Below the pieces are notes generated by a model. The model had not been told where the DNA came from. It saw nothing but the letters and a program-made list of their open reading frames with translations, and made no database searches. 64,000 bases of DNA, taken from Pseudomonas panipatensis (lineage in GTDB: Bacteria > Pseudomonadota > Gammaproteobacteria > Pseudomonadales > Pseudomonadaceae). The stretch covers positions 620,001 to 684,000 of the forward strand of contig NZ_FNDS01000002.1 in NCBI RefSeq assembly GCF_900099785.1, written 5' to 3'. Shown here piece after piece: positions 29,355-37,931 of this stretch. Numbering within the stretch: the stretch's first letter is position 1; the number at the start of each line of letters is the position of its first letter. The translations under genes were made by a program, and so were the position numbers.

Positions 29355-30368
29355 ATGAAAGCCATCGGTTACAGCCACAGCCGCCCGATCGACGCCATCG
29401 ATTCGCTGCTCGACATCGTCCTGCCCGAGCCCACGCCCGGCCCGCGCGACCTGCTGGTGGAGGTCCGCGCCATTTCAGTCAACCCGGTGGACACCAAGGT
29501 GCGCCAGCGCGCCGAGCCGCCCGCCGGCGCCTACAAGGTGCTCGGCTGGGACGCTGCCGGCGTGGTCCGCGCGGTGGGCAGCGAGGTCAGCCTGTTCCGC
29601 CCCGGCGACCGAGTGTTCTACGCCGGCGACCTGACCCGCGCGGGCAGCAACGCCGAATTGCAGGTGGTCGACGAGCGCATCGTCGGGCACATGCCGGCCA
29701 GCCTCGACTTCGCCCAGGCCGCCGCCCTGCCGCTGACCAGCATCACCGCCTGGGAACTGCTCTTCGAGCGCCTACAGATCGCCGAAGGCGCGGCCAGCGC
29801 CGGACAGAGCCTGCTGATCGTCGGCGCCGCCGGTGGCGTCGGCTCGATCCTCTGCCAATTGGCGCGGCAGCTCACCGGCCTGACGGTGATCGGCACGGCG
29901 TCACGGGCGGATACCCAGCAGTGGGTGCGCGACCTCGGCGCCCATCAGGTGATCGACCACAGCAAGCCGCTGAGCGAGGAACTGCAACGCATCGGCATCG
30001 CCCAGGTCAGTCACGTGGCCAGCCTGACCCACACCGACGCGCACCTGGAACAGATCGTCGCCGCGCTGCGCCCGCAGGGCCGCCTGGCACTGATCGACGA
30101 CCCGGACAGCTTGAATGTCAGCCTGCTCAAGCAGAAGAGCCTGTCGCTGCACTGGGAGTTCATGTACACCCGCTCGATGTTCCAGACCGAGGACATGATC
30201 GAGCAGCACCGCCTGCTCGACCGTGTCGCCCAACTGATCGACCAGGGCGTGCTGAGGACCACCCTCGGCGAGCACTTCGGACGCATCGACGCGAGCAACC
30301 TGCGCCGCGCCCACGCCCTGCTGGAAAGCGGCAAGGCCAAGGGCAAGATCGTCCTGGAAGGGTTCTGA
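29355..30368 (+). CDS. Zinc-type alcohol dehydrogenase-like / quinone oxidoreductase
   Basis: 337-residue MDR-superfamily NADPH-dependent reductase. GroES-like N-terminal part (VRAISVNPVDTKVRQ, LGWDAAGVVRAVGSEV), then the Rossmann domain with GAAGGVGSILCQLA (about 160). Zinc-binding cysteines are absent, as in quinone oxidoreductases. The ATG at 29355 with GAGGTG upstream is preferred to the GTG at 29346. Second gene after the ABM protein. Confidence 0.9.
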   Translation: MKAIGYSHSRPIDAIDSLLDIVLPEPTPGPRDLLVEVRAISVNPVDTKVRQRAEPPAGAYKVLGWDAAGVVRAVGSEVSLFRPGDRVFYAGDLTRAGSNAELQVVDERIVGHMPASLDFAQAAALPLTSITAWELLFERLQIAEGAASAGQSLLIVGAAGGVGSILCQLARQLTGLTVIGTASRADTQQWVRDLGAHQVIDHSKPLSEELQRIGIAQVSHVASLTHTDAHLEQIVAALRPQGRLALIDDPDSLNVSLLKQKSLSLHWEFMYTRSMFQTEDMIEQHRLLDRVAQLIDQGVLRTTLGEHFGRIDASNLRRAHALLESGKAKGKIVLEGF

Positions 30369-30386
30369 GCAGGGTTTGCGCAGGAG

Positions 30387-30415
30387 CGCCAGGCTAGGGT
30401 TCGCCCGGCCTGGCG
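30387..30415. terminator. Bidirectional terminator-like hairpin
   Basis: CGCCAGGC and GCCTGGCG form an 8-bp stem with a 13-base loop between the convergent oxidoreductase and BtuF-like genes, overlapping the last codons of the latter. TTCG follows on the plus side. Modest support only. Confidence 0.4.
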
Positions 30416-31200
30416 TTCGCCAGCAGTCGGCAGAGTTTTTCGGTGGCCGCCAGCATGGCGTAGCTGGGCCGCTCCAGGTTGCGGTCGGGCAGCACCCAGA
30501 GCTGGCCGAGGCGGGTCGCGCTGAGCTGCGTCATGGCCCGCCAGTCGGCCAGTTGGCCGGCATCCGCGGCGAGTATCACTTCCGGATCGCGCGCCAGCAC
30601 CGTTTCCATGCTCACCTGCGGCGCCGCCAGATCGAGGTCGGCGAACAGGTTGCGCGCCCCGCACACCTGCAGGGCATCGCTGACCACCTGGGGCCCGCCC
30701 AGGGTGTACAGCGGGTGATCCCATACCTGGTAGAACAACCGCAGCGGGCGCTGTCGTGCGTAGGTCCGACGCAACGCCGCGAGGCGACTGCGGAACTCGG
30801 CCGCCAGCGCCCTGCCCCGCTCGGCACGGCCGAGGCGTTCGCCAAGGGCCGCCAGTTGCGTGGCGATATCGTCCAGCCGTCGCGGCTCGGCGATGTACAG
30901 CGCGATGCCGAAGTCCCTCAGGCGCGCCAGCTGCGCGTCGGGAATGCTGCCCGGCCAGACCAGCACCAAGTCCGGGCGCAGGCTCAGCAGGCGCTCCATG
31001 TCCAGTTGCCCATAGCGCCCGAGCGACGGCAGCGCGGCCAGTTGCGGCGGCCGTTCGGCGCCGTCCAGCACGCCGACCAGCAACTCGCCGGCGCCCAGTT
31101 CGAGCACGCTGTCGGTCATCGACGGAGCCAGGCTGACCACCCGCGGCGCCGCCGCCAGCGGCAGGCTGAGGCAGAGCAGCAGGCAGAGCAGTGCGCGCAT
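30394..31200 (-). CDS. btuF: Periplasmic cobalamin-binding protein (BtuF-like)
   Basis: 268-residue helical-backbone substrate-binding protein. Signal peptide [18 protein letters not shown], then RVVSLAPSMTDSVLELGAGELLVGV, the typical BtuF/FhuD N-terminal strand, and LLSLRPDLVLVWPGSIP. It should deliver vitamin B12 (or another corrinoid) to a BtuCD-type importer not found in this window. Its ATG overlaps the stop of the small membrane protein upstream (TGATG). Confidence 0.88.
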   Translation of the reverse strand: MRALLCLLLCLSLPLAAAPRVVSLAPSMTDSVLELGAGELLVGVLDGAERPPQLAALPSLGRYGQLDMERLLSLRPDLVLVWPGSIPDAQLARLRDFGIALYIAEPRRLDDIATQLAALGERLGRAERGRALAAEFRSRLAALRRTYARQRPLRLFYQVWDHPLYTLGGPQVVSDALQVCGARNLFADLDLAAPQVSMETVLARDPEVILAADAGQLADWRAMTQLSATRLGQLWVLPDRNLERPSYAMLAATEKLCRLLANARPGEP

Positions 31201-31616
31201 CAGCCGAGCTGGCGCGGAATGCGGTAGAGGCAGAGGATGATCAGGCTGGTGAGGCCCAGCAGGATCAAGGCGACGCCACTGAGGTCGGTGAACACCGCCA
31301 GCGCGCCGATCCAGGCCGGCAGGCTGGCGCCGATGGCGGCGAGACGCCGGGTGCGCGCCAGCACCAGCCAGGCACCGCCCTCGTCGGGACTATCGAGGGC
31401 CTTGCCGGTGGCGATCAGGGCATGCTTGTAGCGGCGGAACAGCGGCAGGGTGACGAACATCGAGACCAGCCCGGCAACGAACAGCGGAGTGGCCAACTGC
31501 GGCAGCGCTTCACGATGAGCGGCCCAGGTCATCAGCAGCGCCAGCGGGCCCAACGCCAGCAGCAGGTGCAGCCACCAGCCCAGCGCCAGGCGGCCACGAA
31601 TGGCCGCGCGGCTCAC
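31200..31616 (-). CDS. Small integral membrane protein between ribA and btuF
   Basis: 138 residues starting at a GTG (31616) that overlaps the ribA stop as GTGA. About four hydrophobic segments: residues 10-29, 42-60, 92-110 and 112-131. A Pseudomonas-wide conserved protein of unknown function (the PAO1 neighbour is also uncharacterised, recalled). Translational coupling to both ribA and btuF suggests a shared transcript. Confidence 0.82.
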   Translation of the reverse strand: MSRAAIRGRLALGWWLHLLLALGPLALLMTWAAHREALPQLATPLFVAGLVSMFVTLPLFRRYKHALIATGKALDSPDEGGAWLVLARTRRLAAIGASLPAWIGALAVFTDLSGVALILLGLTSLIILCLYRIPRQLG

Positions 31617-32236
31617 GAGGCCTCGATCTCGGCCTCGCCCTGATGCAGCTCGCCGAGCATGTGGCCGAGCTTGCCGGCCTTGGTCGCCAGGTAACGTTTG
31701 TTGTGCGGGTTCAGGCCTTTCTGCAGGGGCACGCGCTCGGCGACGGTCAGGCCATAGCCTTCCAGCGCCTTGACCTTGCGCGGGTTGTTGGTCATCAGCT
31801 TGAGCGAGCGGACGCCCAGGTGCTGCAGCATCGGCAGGCACATGGCGTAGTCGCGCTGGTCGGCGCCGAAGCCGAGCCGCAGGTTGGCCTCGACGGTATC
31901 GGCGCCCTCGTCCTGCAAGGCATAGGCGCGAATCTTGTTGAGCAGACCGATGCCGCGGCCTTCCTGGCGCAGGTAGAGCAACACGCCGCGGCCTTCGCGG
32001 GCGATGGCGGCAAGCGCGCCTTCGAGCTGGAAGCCGCAGTCGCAACGCAGGCTGAACAGGGCATCGCCGGTCAGGCATTCGGAGTGCAGGCGGCCGAGCA
32101 CCGGCTCACCGTCGTCGATCTTGCCCATGGTCAGGGCGACGTGTTCCTTGCCGGTCTCCTCGTCGAGGAAACCATGCATGGTGAATTCGCCGAAGGGAGT
32201 GGGCAGTTTGGAGGCGGCGACGAAGACGACGGACAC
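31613..32236 (-). CDS. ribA: GTP cyclohydrolase II
   Basis: First committed step of riboflavin synthesis: GTP to diamino-ribosylamino-pyrimidinone phosphate and formate. 207 residues from the GTG at 32236 with CAGGAG seven bases upstream. The zinc site [17 protein letters not shown] (three Cys) and the [14 protein letters not shown] catalytic Arg region are intact. This is the functional enzyme, in contrast to the degenerate domain of RibBA at 35705. It is separate from the riboswitch-controlled cluster. Confidence 0.96.
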   Translation of the reverse strand: MSVVFVAASKLPTPFGEFTMHGFLDEETGKEHVALTMGKIDDGEPVLGRLHSECLTGDALFSLRCDCGFQLEGALAAIAREGRGVLLYLRQEGRGIGLLNKIRAYALQDEGADTVEANLRLGFGADQRDYAMCLPMLQHLGVRSLKLMTNNPRKVKALEGYGLTVAERVPLQKGLNPHNKRYLATKAGKLGHMLGELHQGEAEIEAS

Positions 32237-32388
32237 CGGAAACTCCTGAAAGTCAGAGGAAATGAGAGACCGGCATTGTAGCAGCAGCATTGCTCTGCCG
32301 GTCATTGCGAATTCTGCAAGATAAGAATCGACGCTATCGATGGATCGCGCGGCCGCCGGCGGCTGGCAACCCGCTCAGCGCAGGGCGC

Positions 32389-33036
32389 TCATTGCTTGGA
32401 CTGGATATGCATGATGTCCTGGTCCTCGCGCCAGCCGACGCGATTGAGGAAGCTCATGCCAAGGAGTATCTCGGTGGGGAACTCGCCCTCCAGCACGCTG
32501 GCTTCAACGCCGAGCACTTCTATGCCACCGAGCTTCACGCTGTTCAGGTTGATCCGCCAGCCCTTCACCGTACCGCTGGCGGTGGAGGCCACCATGGGCT
32601 TGCCGGCCACCCGGTAATCGATGCCCAGGCGACGCGCCTGCTCCTCGTTCATCGCCACGGTGGTGGCGCCAGTGTCGATGAGGAACTGCGCGGTCTGACC
32701 GTTGATCGCCCCGGAAACCCAGTAGTGTCCGCCGGCGCCACGGGCGATGCCCAGTTCCGGTGCGGGCCGCGGCGCGGAATAACCGGCGGCGTTGTATTCA
32801 CGACTCAGCTCGTAGCTGCTCTCGACGCCATCGACGCGCAGCACCGCCTTGTGGCTGTCGGCGCTGACCAGTTGTACGCCCTGGGGGCCGGTCTCGCCCA
32901 CCCGGATGAACTTGCGCTGGCCGTCGATATTGACCACCGCGGCATTCGGAAACAGGCCGACCACGCGCACCTGCGGTGCGGCCTGGGCCGCCGCGGCGCA
33001 GAGGGAAAGGGTCAAGGCAAGCATCGCGCGCAGCAT
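32389..33036 (-). CDS. Retropepsin-like aspartic protease (clan AA, TIGR02281-type)
   Basis: 215 residues from the ATG at 33036, with AAGGAG upstream. Signal peptide to about residue 20 (AQA), an N-terminal region with repeated short beta strands (VVGLFPNAAVVNIDGQ), and a C-terminal single-domain aspartic protease with FLIDTGATTVAM (catalytic Asp-Thr-Gly) near residue 120 and EILLGMSFLNRV near 195. Periplasmic by prediction; a dimer would be needed for activity. Substrates unknown. Confidence 0.88.
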   Translation of the reverse strand: MLRAMLALTLSLCAAAAQAAPQVRVVGLFPNAAVVNIDGQRKFIRVGETGPQGVQLVSADSHKAVLRVDGVESSYELSREYNAAGYSAPRPAPELGIARGAGGHYWVSGAINGQTAQFLIDTGATTVAMNEEQARRLGIDYRVAGKPMVASTASGTVKGWRINLNSVKLGGIEVLGVEASVLEGEFPTEILLGMSFLNRVGWREDQDIMHIQSKQ

Positions 33037-33142
33037 GGTTCGCTCCTTGTCTGCCGCCCGCGGGGCCGGCGTGTTGGTTCGGACGGCGCCACCATACACC
33101 GGCGTCCGGGGTGTCGTCAGTGATGGAATCAGCGCTCTGCGC

Positions 33143-33664
33143 TCAGGCCGACAGCAGCCAGTGCGCCCAAGCCCAGGTCAGTCCCTGCATGGCCAACCAG
33201 GCGAAGACCCCGGCGAGAATGTCGTCGAGCATGATGCCGACACCGCCATGCACATTGCGGTCGATCCAACTGATCGGCCAAGGCTTGGCGATGTCGAACA
33301 GGCGGAACACGAGGAACCCCACCAGCAGCCACAGCCAGCCTTTGGGCACCAACCAGAGGGTGATCCACATACCGACCATCTCGTCCCAGACGATGCCTTC
33401 GTGGTCGTGCACGCGCAGGTCGTCGGCGACCTTGCCGCACAGCCAGAAGCCGAACAGCATGGTCACGCCGAGCAGCAGCCAGTAGCCCCAGCCCGGCAGC
33501 ATCTGCCAGAGCGGGATGAACGGGATGGCCACCAGCGAGCCCCAGGTGCCCGGCGCCTTGGGCAGGGTGCCGGCGCCGAAACCGAAGGCGAGGAAATGCC
33601 AGGGGTTGCGCCACACCGACGGGGGGATCGGCTGCGCCGGGGTTTGCTCGGGATGTTCCGTCAC
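33143..33664 (-). CDS. pgpA: Phosphatidylglycerophosphatase A
   Basis: Dephosphorylates phosphatidylglycerophosphate to phosphatidylglycerol in the inner membrane. 173 residues from the GTG at 33664, eight bases after the thiL stop. FGFGAGTLPKAPGTWGSLVA near residue 30, then three to four membrane segments and the acidic DEMVGMW / DRNVHGGVGIMLDDILAG motif. Family synteny thiL-pgpA supports the call. Confidence 0.94.
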   Translation of the reverse strand: MTEHPEQTPAQPIPPSVWRNPWHFLAFGFGAGTLPKAPGTWGSLVAIPFIPLWQMLPGWGYWLLLGVTMLFGFWLCGKVADDLRVHDHEGIVWDEMVGMWITLWLVPKGWLWLLVGFLVFRLFDIAKPWPISWIDRNVHGGVGIMLDDILAGVFAWLAMQGLTWAWAHWLLSA

Positions 33665-33672
33665 GCTCGGGG

Positions 33673-34632
33673 TTACTCCATGAAATGCAGGTAGCCGCCT
33701 TGTCGCGGCGTGATATCGCGCCCGGTGCCGTCCAGCACGCGCACCCCGGCGCCGGCCTCGACGCGGCCGATGGCGCGCACCTGGGGCCAGTCGCGCTGCA
33801 GCTCCGCGAGTTCGGCGGGCGGCAGGGTGAAAGCGATGACGTAGTCGTCGCCGGCGCTGAGCTTGGCCTGCAATGCGCGCTCGGGGCCGAGCAGGCTTTC
33901 CAGCGCCGGACTCGGCGGCAAGCGCTCGGCGTCGATGACCAGGGCAACCCCGGAGGCCCGCGCGATATGCCCGCAGTCGGCGAGCAGACCGTCGGACACG
34001 TCCAGCGCCGCCGTGGCCCGGCCACGCAGGGCTTGCCCGAGGGCCAGTTGCGGTGGCGGCGACCAGTAGCGTTCGAGCAGCGGCTCGGCCACGTCCGGCG
34101 CCGCGGCGAGACGGCCGAGGACCAGCTCCAGCGCGCCGCCGGCCTCGCCCAGCGGCCCCCCGACACACAGCAGATCGCCGACACGCGCGCCGGCGCGGGT
34201 CAGCGCCAGACCGGCCGGCACCTGGCCGAATACCGTCAGGGTCATGCTCAGCGGGCCACGGGTGGTGTCGCCGCCGATCAATGCCAGGCCACAGGCCGTG
34301 GCCATGCGGTTGAGGCCGCTGGCGAAGGCTTCCAGCCAGGCCGGATCGGCGTCGGGCAGGGTCAGCGCGAGGGTGAAAGCCAGGGGCGCGGCGCCCATGG
34401 CCGCCAGGTCGCTGGCGGACACCGCCAGGGCACGCTGGCCGAGCAGGAACGGATCGCAGAGCGCGGGAAAATGCACCCCGGCGACCAGGGTGTCGGTGGA
34501 CACCGCCAGCTGTGCGCCGGCGACGGGGGTCAGCAAGGCGCAGTCGTCGCCAATGCCCAGGGCCACGCCATCGGCCGTGGCCGCACAGGCGGCCGCGGCG
34601 AAATAGCGACGGATCAGTTCGAACTCACCCAT
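33673..34632 (-). CDS. thiL: Thiamine-monophosphate kinase
   Basis: Phosphorylates thiamine monophosphate to the active diphosphate. 319 residues. PurM-like fold: GIGDDCALL (Mg/ATP-binding Asp pair, about 27-35), VSTDTLVAGVHF, and GGDTTRGPLSMT. Placed between nusB and pgpA, as in many proteobacteria. Confidence 0.96.
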   Translation of the reverse strand: MGEFELIRRYFAAAACAATADGVALGIGDDCALLTPVAGAQLAVSTDTLVAGVHFPALCDPFLLGQRALAVSASDLAAMGAAPLAFTLALTLPDADPAWLEAFASGLNRMATACGLALIGGDTTRGPLSMTLTVFGQVPAGLALTRAGARVGDLLCVGGPLGEAGGALELVLGRLAAAPDVAEPLLERYWSPPPQLALGQALRGRATAALDVSDGLLADCGHIARASGVALVIDAERLPPSPALESLLGPERALQAKLSAGDDYVIAFTLPPAELAELQRDWPQVRAIGRVEAGAGVRVLDGTGRDITPRQGGYLHFME

Positions 34633-34650
34633 GCCCAGGCAAGCGATCGA

Positions 34651-35133
34651 TCAGCGCTTGGCGCCGCGCAGCTCGGCCGCGCGCAGGCGCGGTGCCAGCT
34701 TGTCCAGCACGCCGTTGACGAACTTGTGGCCGTCGGTGGCGCCGAAGGTCTTGGCCAGCTCGATGCCTTCGTTGATCACCACCTTGTAGGGCACGTCCAG
34801 GCGGTTGCGCAGCTCGTAGGTGGACAGGCGCAGGATGGCCAGCTCGACCGGGTCGATTTCCTCCAGCGGGCGATCCAGACAGGGCGTGAACTCGGTGTCC
34901 AGCTCGGTCTTCAGGCGCGGCACGCCATGCAGGATTTCGTGGAAGTAGGCGCCATCGACATCGCTGAAGTCGTTATCGGTGCGGAAGGTCGCCTCGATCT
35001 CGTTGAGCGGCTGTCCGGCCATCTGCCAGGAGTACAAGGCCTGTACCGCGAGGCTACGGGCCTTGCGGCGCATGGCGATCTTGTTCGGCTTGGCCGGCTT
35101 GGCCGGGGTGCCGCTGTCGTCGTTGTTGCTCAC
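34651..35133 (-). CDS. nusB: Transcription antitermination protein NusB
   Basis: Binds boxA RNA with NusE in the rRNA antitermination complex. 160 residues from the GTG at 35133, which overlaps the ribH stop (GTGA). The first 20 residues ([18 protein letters not shown]) are a low-complexity extension; the helical NusB fold starts at [44 protein letters not shown] is conserved. Confidence 0.95.
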   Translation of the reverse strand: MSNNDDSGTPAKPAKPNKIAMRRKARSLAVQALYSWQMAGQPLNEIEATFRTDNDFSDVDGAYFHEILHGVPRLKTELDTEFTPCLDRPLEEIDPVELAILRLSTYELRNRLDVPYKVVINEGIELAKTFGATDGHKFVNGVLDKLAPRLRAAELRGAKR

Positions 35134-35606
35134 TTGGCCTCCAGCTGCGCCAGCAGGCTGACCATTTCCAGGGCGGACAGAGCGGCTTCGGCGCCTTTGT
35201 TGCCGGCCTTGGTGCCGGAACGCTCGATGGCCTGCTCGATGGAATCGACGGTCAGCACGCCGAAGGCGACCGGTACGCCGAACTGCAGGGAAACCTGGGC
35301 CAGGCCCTTGGTGCACTCGCCGGCGACGTATTCGAAGTGCGGGGTGCCGCCGCGGATGACCGCGCCGAGGGCGATGATGGCGTCGAACTCACCGCGCTGG
35401 GCGACTTTCTGCGCCACCAGCGGAATCTCGAAGGCGCCCGGGGCGCGAATGATGGTGATCTCGCTTTCGGCGACGCCGTGGCGCACCAGAGCGTCGATGG
35501 CGCCGCTCACCAGGCTTTCCACTACGAAGCTGTTGAAGCGGCCGACCACCAGGGCAAAGCGGCCTTTGGGGGCGATGAAGGTACCTTCGATGGTCTTCAG
35601 GGTCAT
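35130..35606 (-). CDS. ribH: 6,7-dimethyl-8-ribityllumazine synthase
   Basis: Penultimate step of riboflavin synthesis, icosahedral or pentameric enzyme. 158 residues from the ATG at 35606. [42 protein letters not shown] and the [18 protein letters not shown] tail are all conserved. Lies between ribBA and nusB under the same FMN riboswitch. Confidence 0.96.
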   Translation of the reverse strand: MTLKTIEGTFIAPKGRFALVVGRFNSFVVESLVSGAIDALVRHGVAESEITIIRAPGAFEIPLVAQKVAQRGEFDAIIALGAVIRGGTPHFEYVAGECTKGLAQVSLQFGVPVAFGVLTVDSIEQAIERSGTKAGNKGAEAALSALEMVSLLAQLEAK

Positions 35607-35704
35607 GGGCGAGTCTCGTCTGTCAAAGAGCCGGGGCGGCTTGGGCGCGCCCCGATAAATAGAGTAGAACGGCCGGCCGCCACGCGGAGCGCGGCGGCTG
35701 GGGC

Positions 35705-36793
35705 TCATTCAGCGGGCAGGTATTCTACAACTTCCAGGTCGAAGCCGGATATCGCGTTGAAGCGCATCGGCGCCGACATCAGGCGCATCTTGCGCACCCC
35801 GAGGTCGCGGAGAATCTGCGAACCGGCGCCCACGGTACTGTAGGTGGTGGTCGGCTTGGGCGCCGGCGCGGCGATTTCGCGGACGTGGGCGAGCAGGTCG
35901 TCGCCGCCGATCTGGTGACCGAGCAGCAGCACCACGCCCTTGTCCGCCTCGGCGACCTTGGCCATGGCTTCGCGCAGGCTCCAGCGGCCCGGCTGGTCGA
36001 CCATCAGCAGGTCGCGCAGCGGGTCCATGTTGTGCACGCGCACCAGGGTCGGCTCTTCCGCGCAGATGGCGCCGCGGGTCAGCGCCAGGTGCACTTCGCC
36101 GGCCACCGAGTCGCGGTAGGTGATCAGGTTGAACAGACCGAGTTCGGTGTTCAGCGGCTGCTCGGCGATGCGCTCGACGGTGCGCTCGTGGATCAGCCGG
36201 TAATGGATCAGTTCGGCGATGGTGCCGATCTTGATGCCATGCTGCTGGGCGAAGGTTTCCAGCTCCGGACGGCGCGCCATGCTGCCGTCGTCGTTCATGA
36301 TCTCGCAGATCACCCCGGACGGCTCGAAGCCGGCCATGCGTGCCAGGTCGCACGCCGCCTCGGTGTGGCCGGCGCGGGCCAGCACGCCGCCGGGCTGGGC
36401 CATCAGCGGGAAGATGTGGCCGGGGCTGACGATATCGGCGGCCACCGCGTTCTTGGCAGCCGCGGCCTGCACGGTGCGCGCGCGGTCGGCGGCGGAAATG
36501 CCGGTCGTGACGCCTTCGGCGGCCTCGATGGAAACGGTGAACTTGGTGCCGAAGCCGGAACCGTTGCGCTGCACCATCAGCGGCAGGCCGAGGCGTTCGC
36601 AACGCTCGCGGCTCATCGGCATGCAGATCAGGCCACGGGCGTGCTTGGCCATGAAGTTGATGTCTTCGGTGCGGATGCATTCGGCGGCCATGATCAGGTC
36701 GCCTTCGTTCTCGCGGTCCTCGTCATCCATGAGGATGACCATCTTGCCCTGACGGATGTCTTCGACCAGCTCTTCGATACTGTTGAGTGCCAT
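35705..36793 (-). CDS. ribB: 3,4-dihydroxy-2-butanone 4-phosphate synthase with degenerate GCHII domain
   Basis: Makes the four-carbon precursor of riboflavin. 362 residues from the ATG at 36793 with AAAGGGG upstream. N-terminal DHBP synthase (about 1-200): [16 protein letters not shown] acidic site and [23 protein letters not shown] are intact. The C-terminal GTP-cyclohydrolase-II-like domain (about 205-362) lacks the zinc-binding SECLTGD..RCDCG segment that is intact in RibA at 31613, so it is probably not catalytic. Confidence 0.94.
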   Translation of the reverse strand: MALNSIEELVEDIRQGKMVILMDDEDRENEGDLIMAAECIRTEDINFMAKHARGLICMPMSRERCERLGLPLMVQRNGSGFGTKFTVSIEAAEGVTTGISAADRARTVQAAAAKNAVAADIVSPGHIFPLMAQPGGVLARAGHTEAACDLARMAGFEPSGVICEIMNDDGSMARRPELETFAQQHGIKIGTIAELIHYRLIHERTVERIAEQPLNTELGLFNLITYRDSVAGEVHLALTRGAICAEEPTLVRVHNMDPLRDLLMVDQPGRWSLREAMAKVAEADKGVVLLLGHQIGGDDLLAHVREIAAPAPKPTTTYSTVGAGSQILRDLGVRKMRLMSAPMRFNAISGFDLEVVEYLPAE

Positions 36794-36807
36794 GTGGGCA
36801 GCCCCTT

Positions 36808-37470
36808 TCAATGCTTCATGAAGCCGTTTTCGGCCAGGAATGCTTCGCTAATGCCGGATGCGCTGGGCTCGGCGGCTTTGTCGCCGAGCAGCAGGCGCTC
36901 CAGGTAGCGCGCCAGCAGGTCGACCTCGAGGTTGACCGCGCGGCCCGGCCGGTAGTCATCCATGATGGTCTCGACCAGGGTGTGCGGGACGATGGTCAGC
37001 TCGAACTCGGCGCCATTCACCGCGTTCACCGTCAGGCTGGTGCCATCCACGGTGATCGAGCCCTTGAGGGCAATGTACTTGGCCAGTTCGCGCGGCGCGC
37101 GCACGGTGAACTGGATGGCGCGGGCGTTCTCCTCGCGCTTGACGATCTCGCCGACGCCGTCGACGTGGCCGCTGACCAGATGGCCGCCCAGGCGGGTGGT
37201 CGGGGTCAGGGCCTTCTCCAGGTTCACCCGGCTGCCCACCTTCAACTGGTGGAAGGCGCTGCGCGCCAGGGTTTCGCGGCTGACGTCGGCCCAGAAACCG
37301 TCGCCGGGGAGATCCACGGCGGTCAGGCAGACGCCGTTGACGGCGATGCTGTCGCCGAGCTTGACGTCGCCCAGGTCGAGCTTGCCGGTCGCCACGTACA
37401 GGCGGACGTCACCGCCTTTCGGGGTGATGGCGCGGATGGTGCCGATGGCTTCGATTATGCCGGTGAACAT
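36808..37470 (-). CDS. ribE: Riboflavin synthase alpha subunit
   Basis: Dismutates two lumazine molecules to riboflavin. 220 residues starting MFTGIIEAIGTI at 37470 with GGGAGG upstream. The two tandem lumazine-binding barrels are visible (residues about 1-90 and 95-190), each with a VNGVCLTAV / VDGTSLTVN type motif. First structural gene after the FMN riboswitch; a short leader reading frame overlaps its start codon out of frame. Confidence 0.96.
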   Translation of the reverse strand: MFTGIIEAIGTIRAITPKGGDVRLYVATGKLDLGDVKLGDSIAVNGVCLTAVDLPGDGFWADVSRETLARSAFHQLKVGSRVNLEKALTPTTRLGGHLVSGHVDGVGEIVKREENARAIQFTVRAPRELAKYIALKGSITVDGTSLTVNAVNGAEFELTIVPHTLVETIMDDYRPGRAVNLEVDLLARYLERLLLGDKAAEPSASGISEAFLAENGFMKH

Positions 37471-37556
37471 GGGGCCTCCCGAGCGGCGGAACTGGCTTCC
37501 GCGCGGACATGCCGGGCGGCGCGGGCCACCTGGACAGGAACAAAGGGGTGATGCAT
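37455..37556 (-). CDS. Possible 33-codon leader ORF overlapping ribE start
   Basis: Reading frame MHHPFVPVQVARAARHV.. of 33 codons with AGGAG nine bases before its ATG. It ends at 37455, 16 bases inside ribE but in another frame. Its Shine-Dalgarno region is partly within the 3' arm of an 8-bp hairpin downstream of the FMN aptamer. It may be a coupling leader or just chance coding; no homologue is recognised. Confidence 0.3.
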   Translation of the reverse strand: MHHPFVPVQVARAARHVRAEASSAAREAPCSPA

Positions 37557-37567
37557 GCAACTGAACT

Positions 37568-37587
37568 CCTGTTTTGGGTAAAACAGG
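37568..37587 (-). promoter_or_regulatory. Leader hairpin, candidate expression platform
   Basis: CCTGTTTT-ACCC-AAAACAGG, a perfect 8-bp stem on the RNA strand. The last three bases of the 3' arm (AGG) are the first part of an AGGAG ribosome site for the leader ORF, so folding would hide that site. It lies about 60 nt after the FMN aptamer. Confidence 0.45.
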
Positions 37588-37647
37588 GCATATCGGATCG
37601 AAGGGATTTTCACGGACGCGCGCGCACGCGCGCCTGCAGGCTCATCC

Positions 37648-37806
37648 CGTTCTCTCTTCATCCGGACTGTTACCGTCGGCCCCGGAATCACACCGGGTCT
37701 GCTGACCTTGCCGATCCGGCGGTAACCGGTCCCGACAAGCGCTCGCGGGCTAGGCACGTTGCGCGCCATTACCGCCGGTGGGGACTTGCACCCCGCCCTG
37801 AGAACG
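37648..37806 (-). promoter_or_regulatory. FMN riboswitch (RFN element)
   Basis: On the minus strand the conserved RFN blocks appear in order: CTCAGGGCGGGGTGCAAGTC, CCCCACCGGCGGTAA, AGCCCGCGAGCGC, GTCAGCAGACCCGGTG, ATTCCGGGGCCGACGGT and CAGTCCGGATGAAGAGAG. It binds flavin mononucleotide and represses the downstream ribE-ribBA-ribH genes. The 37471-37931 gap between ribE and ribD holds this aptamer, a GC-rich hairpin at about 37617-37638 (GCGCGCGTGCGCGCGCG core) and the leader hairpin. Confidence 0.95.
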
Positions 37807-37931
37807 TCAATCGCGGTCGATACAGCGGCGACCGCGTGTGGCGTTTTACCACAGGCGGAAGCAAGTCGGAAGGTTCTGTTTCACCAGTCGCCATAGCCTG
37901 AAGCACAAAGGACATGGCCGGGCGACAGGCG

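Noticed and set aside
32237-32388. GACCGGCA/TGCCGGTC inverted repeat (32268-32303) as a ribA riboswitch
   Set aside because: The arms are 20 bases apart with no conserved aptamer blocks, and the RFN element is clearly elsewhere (37648-37806).
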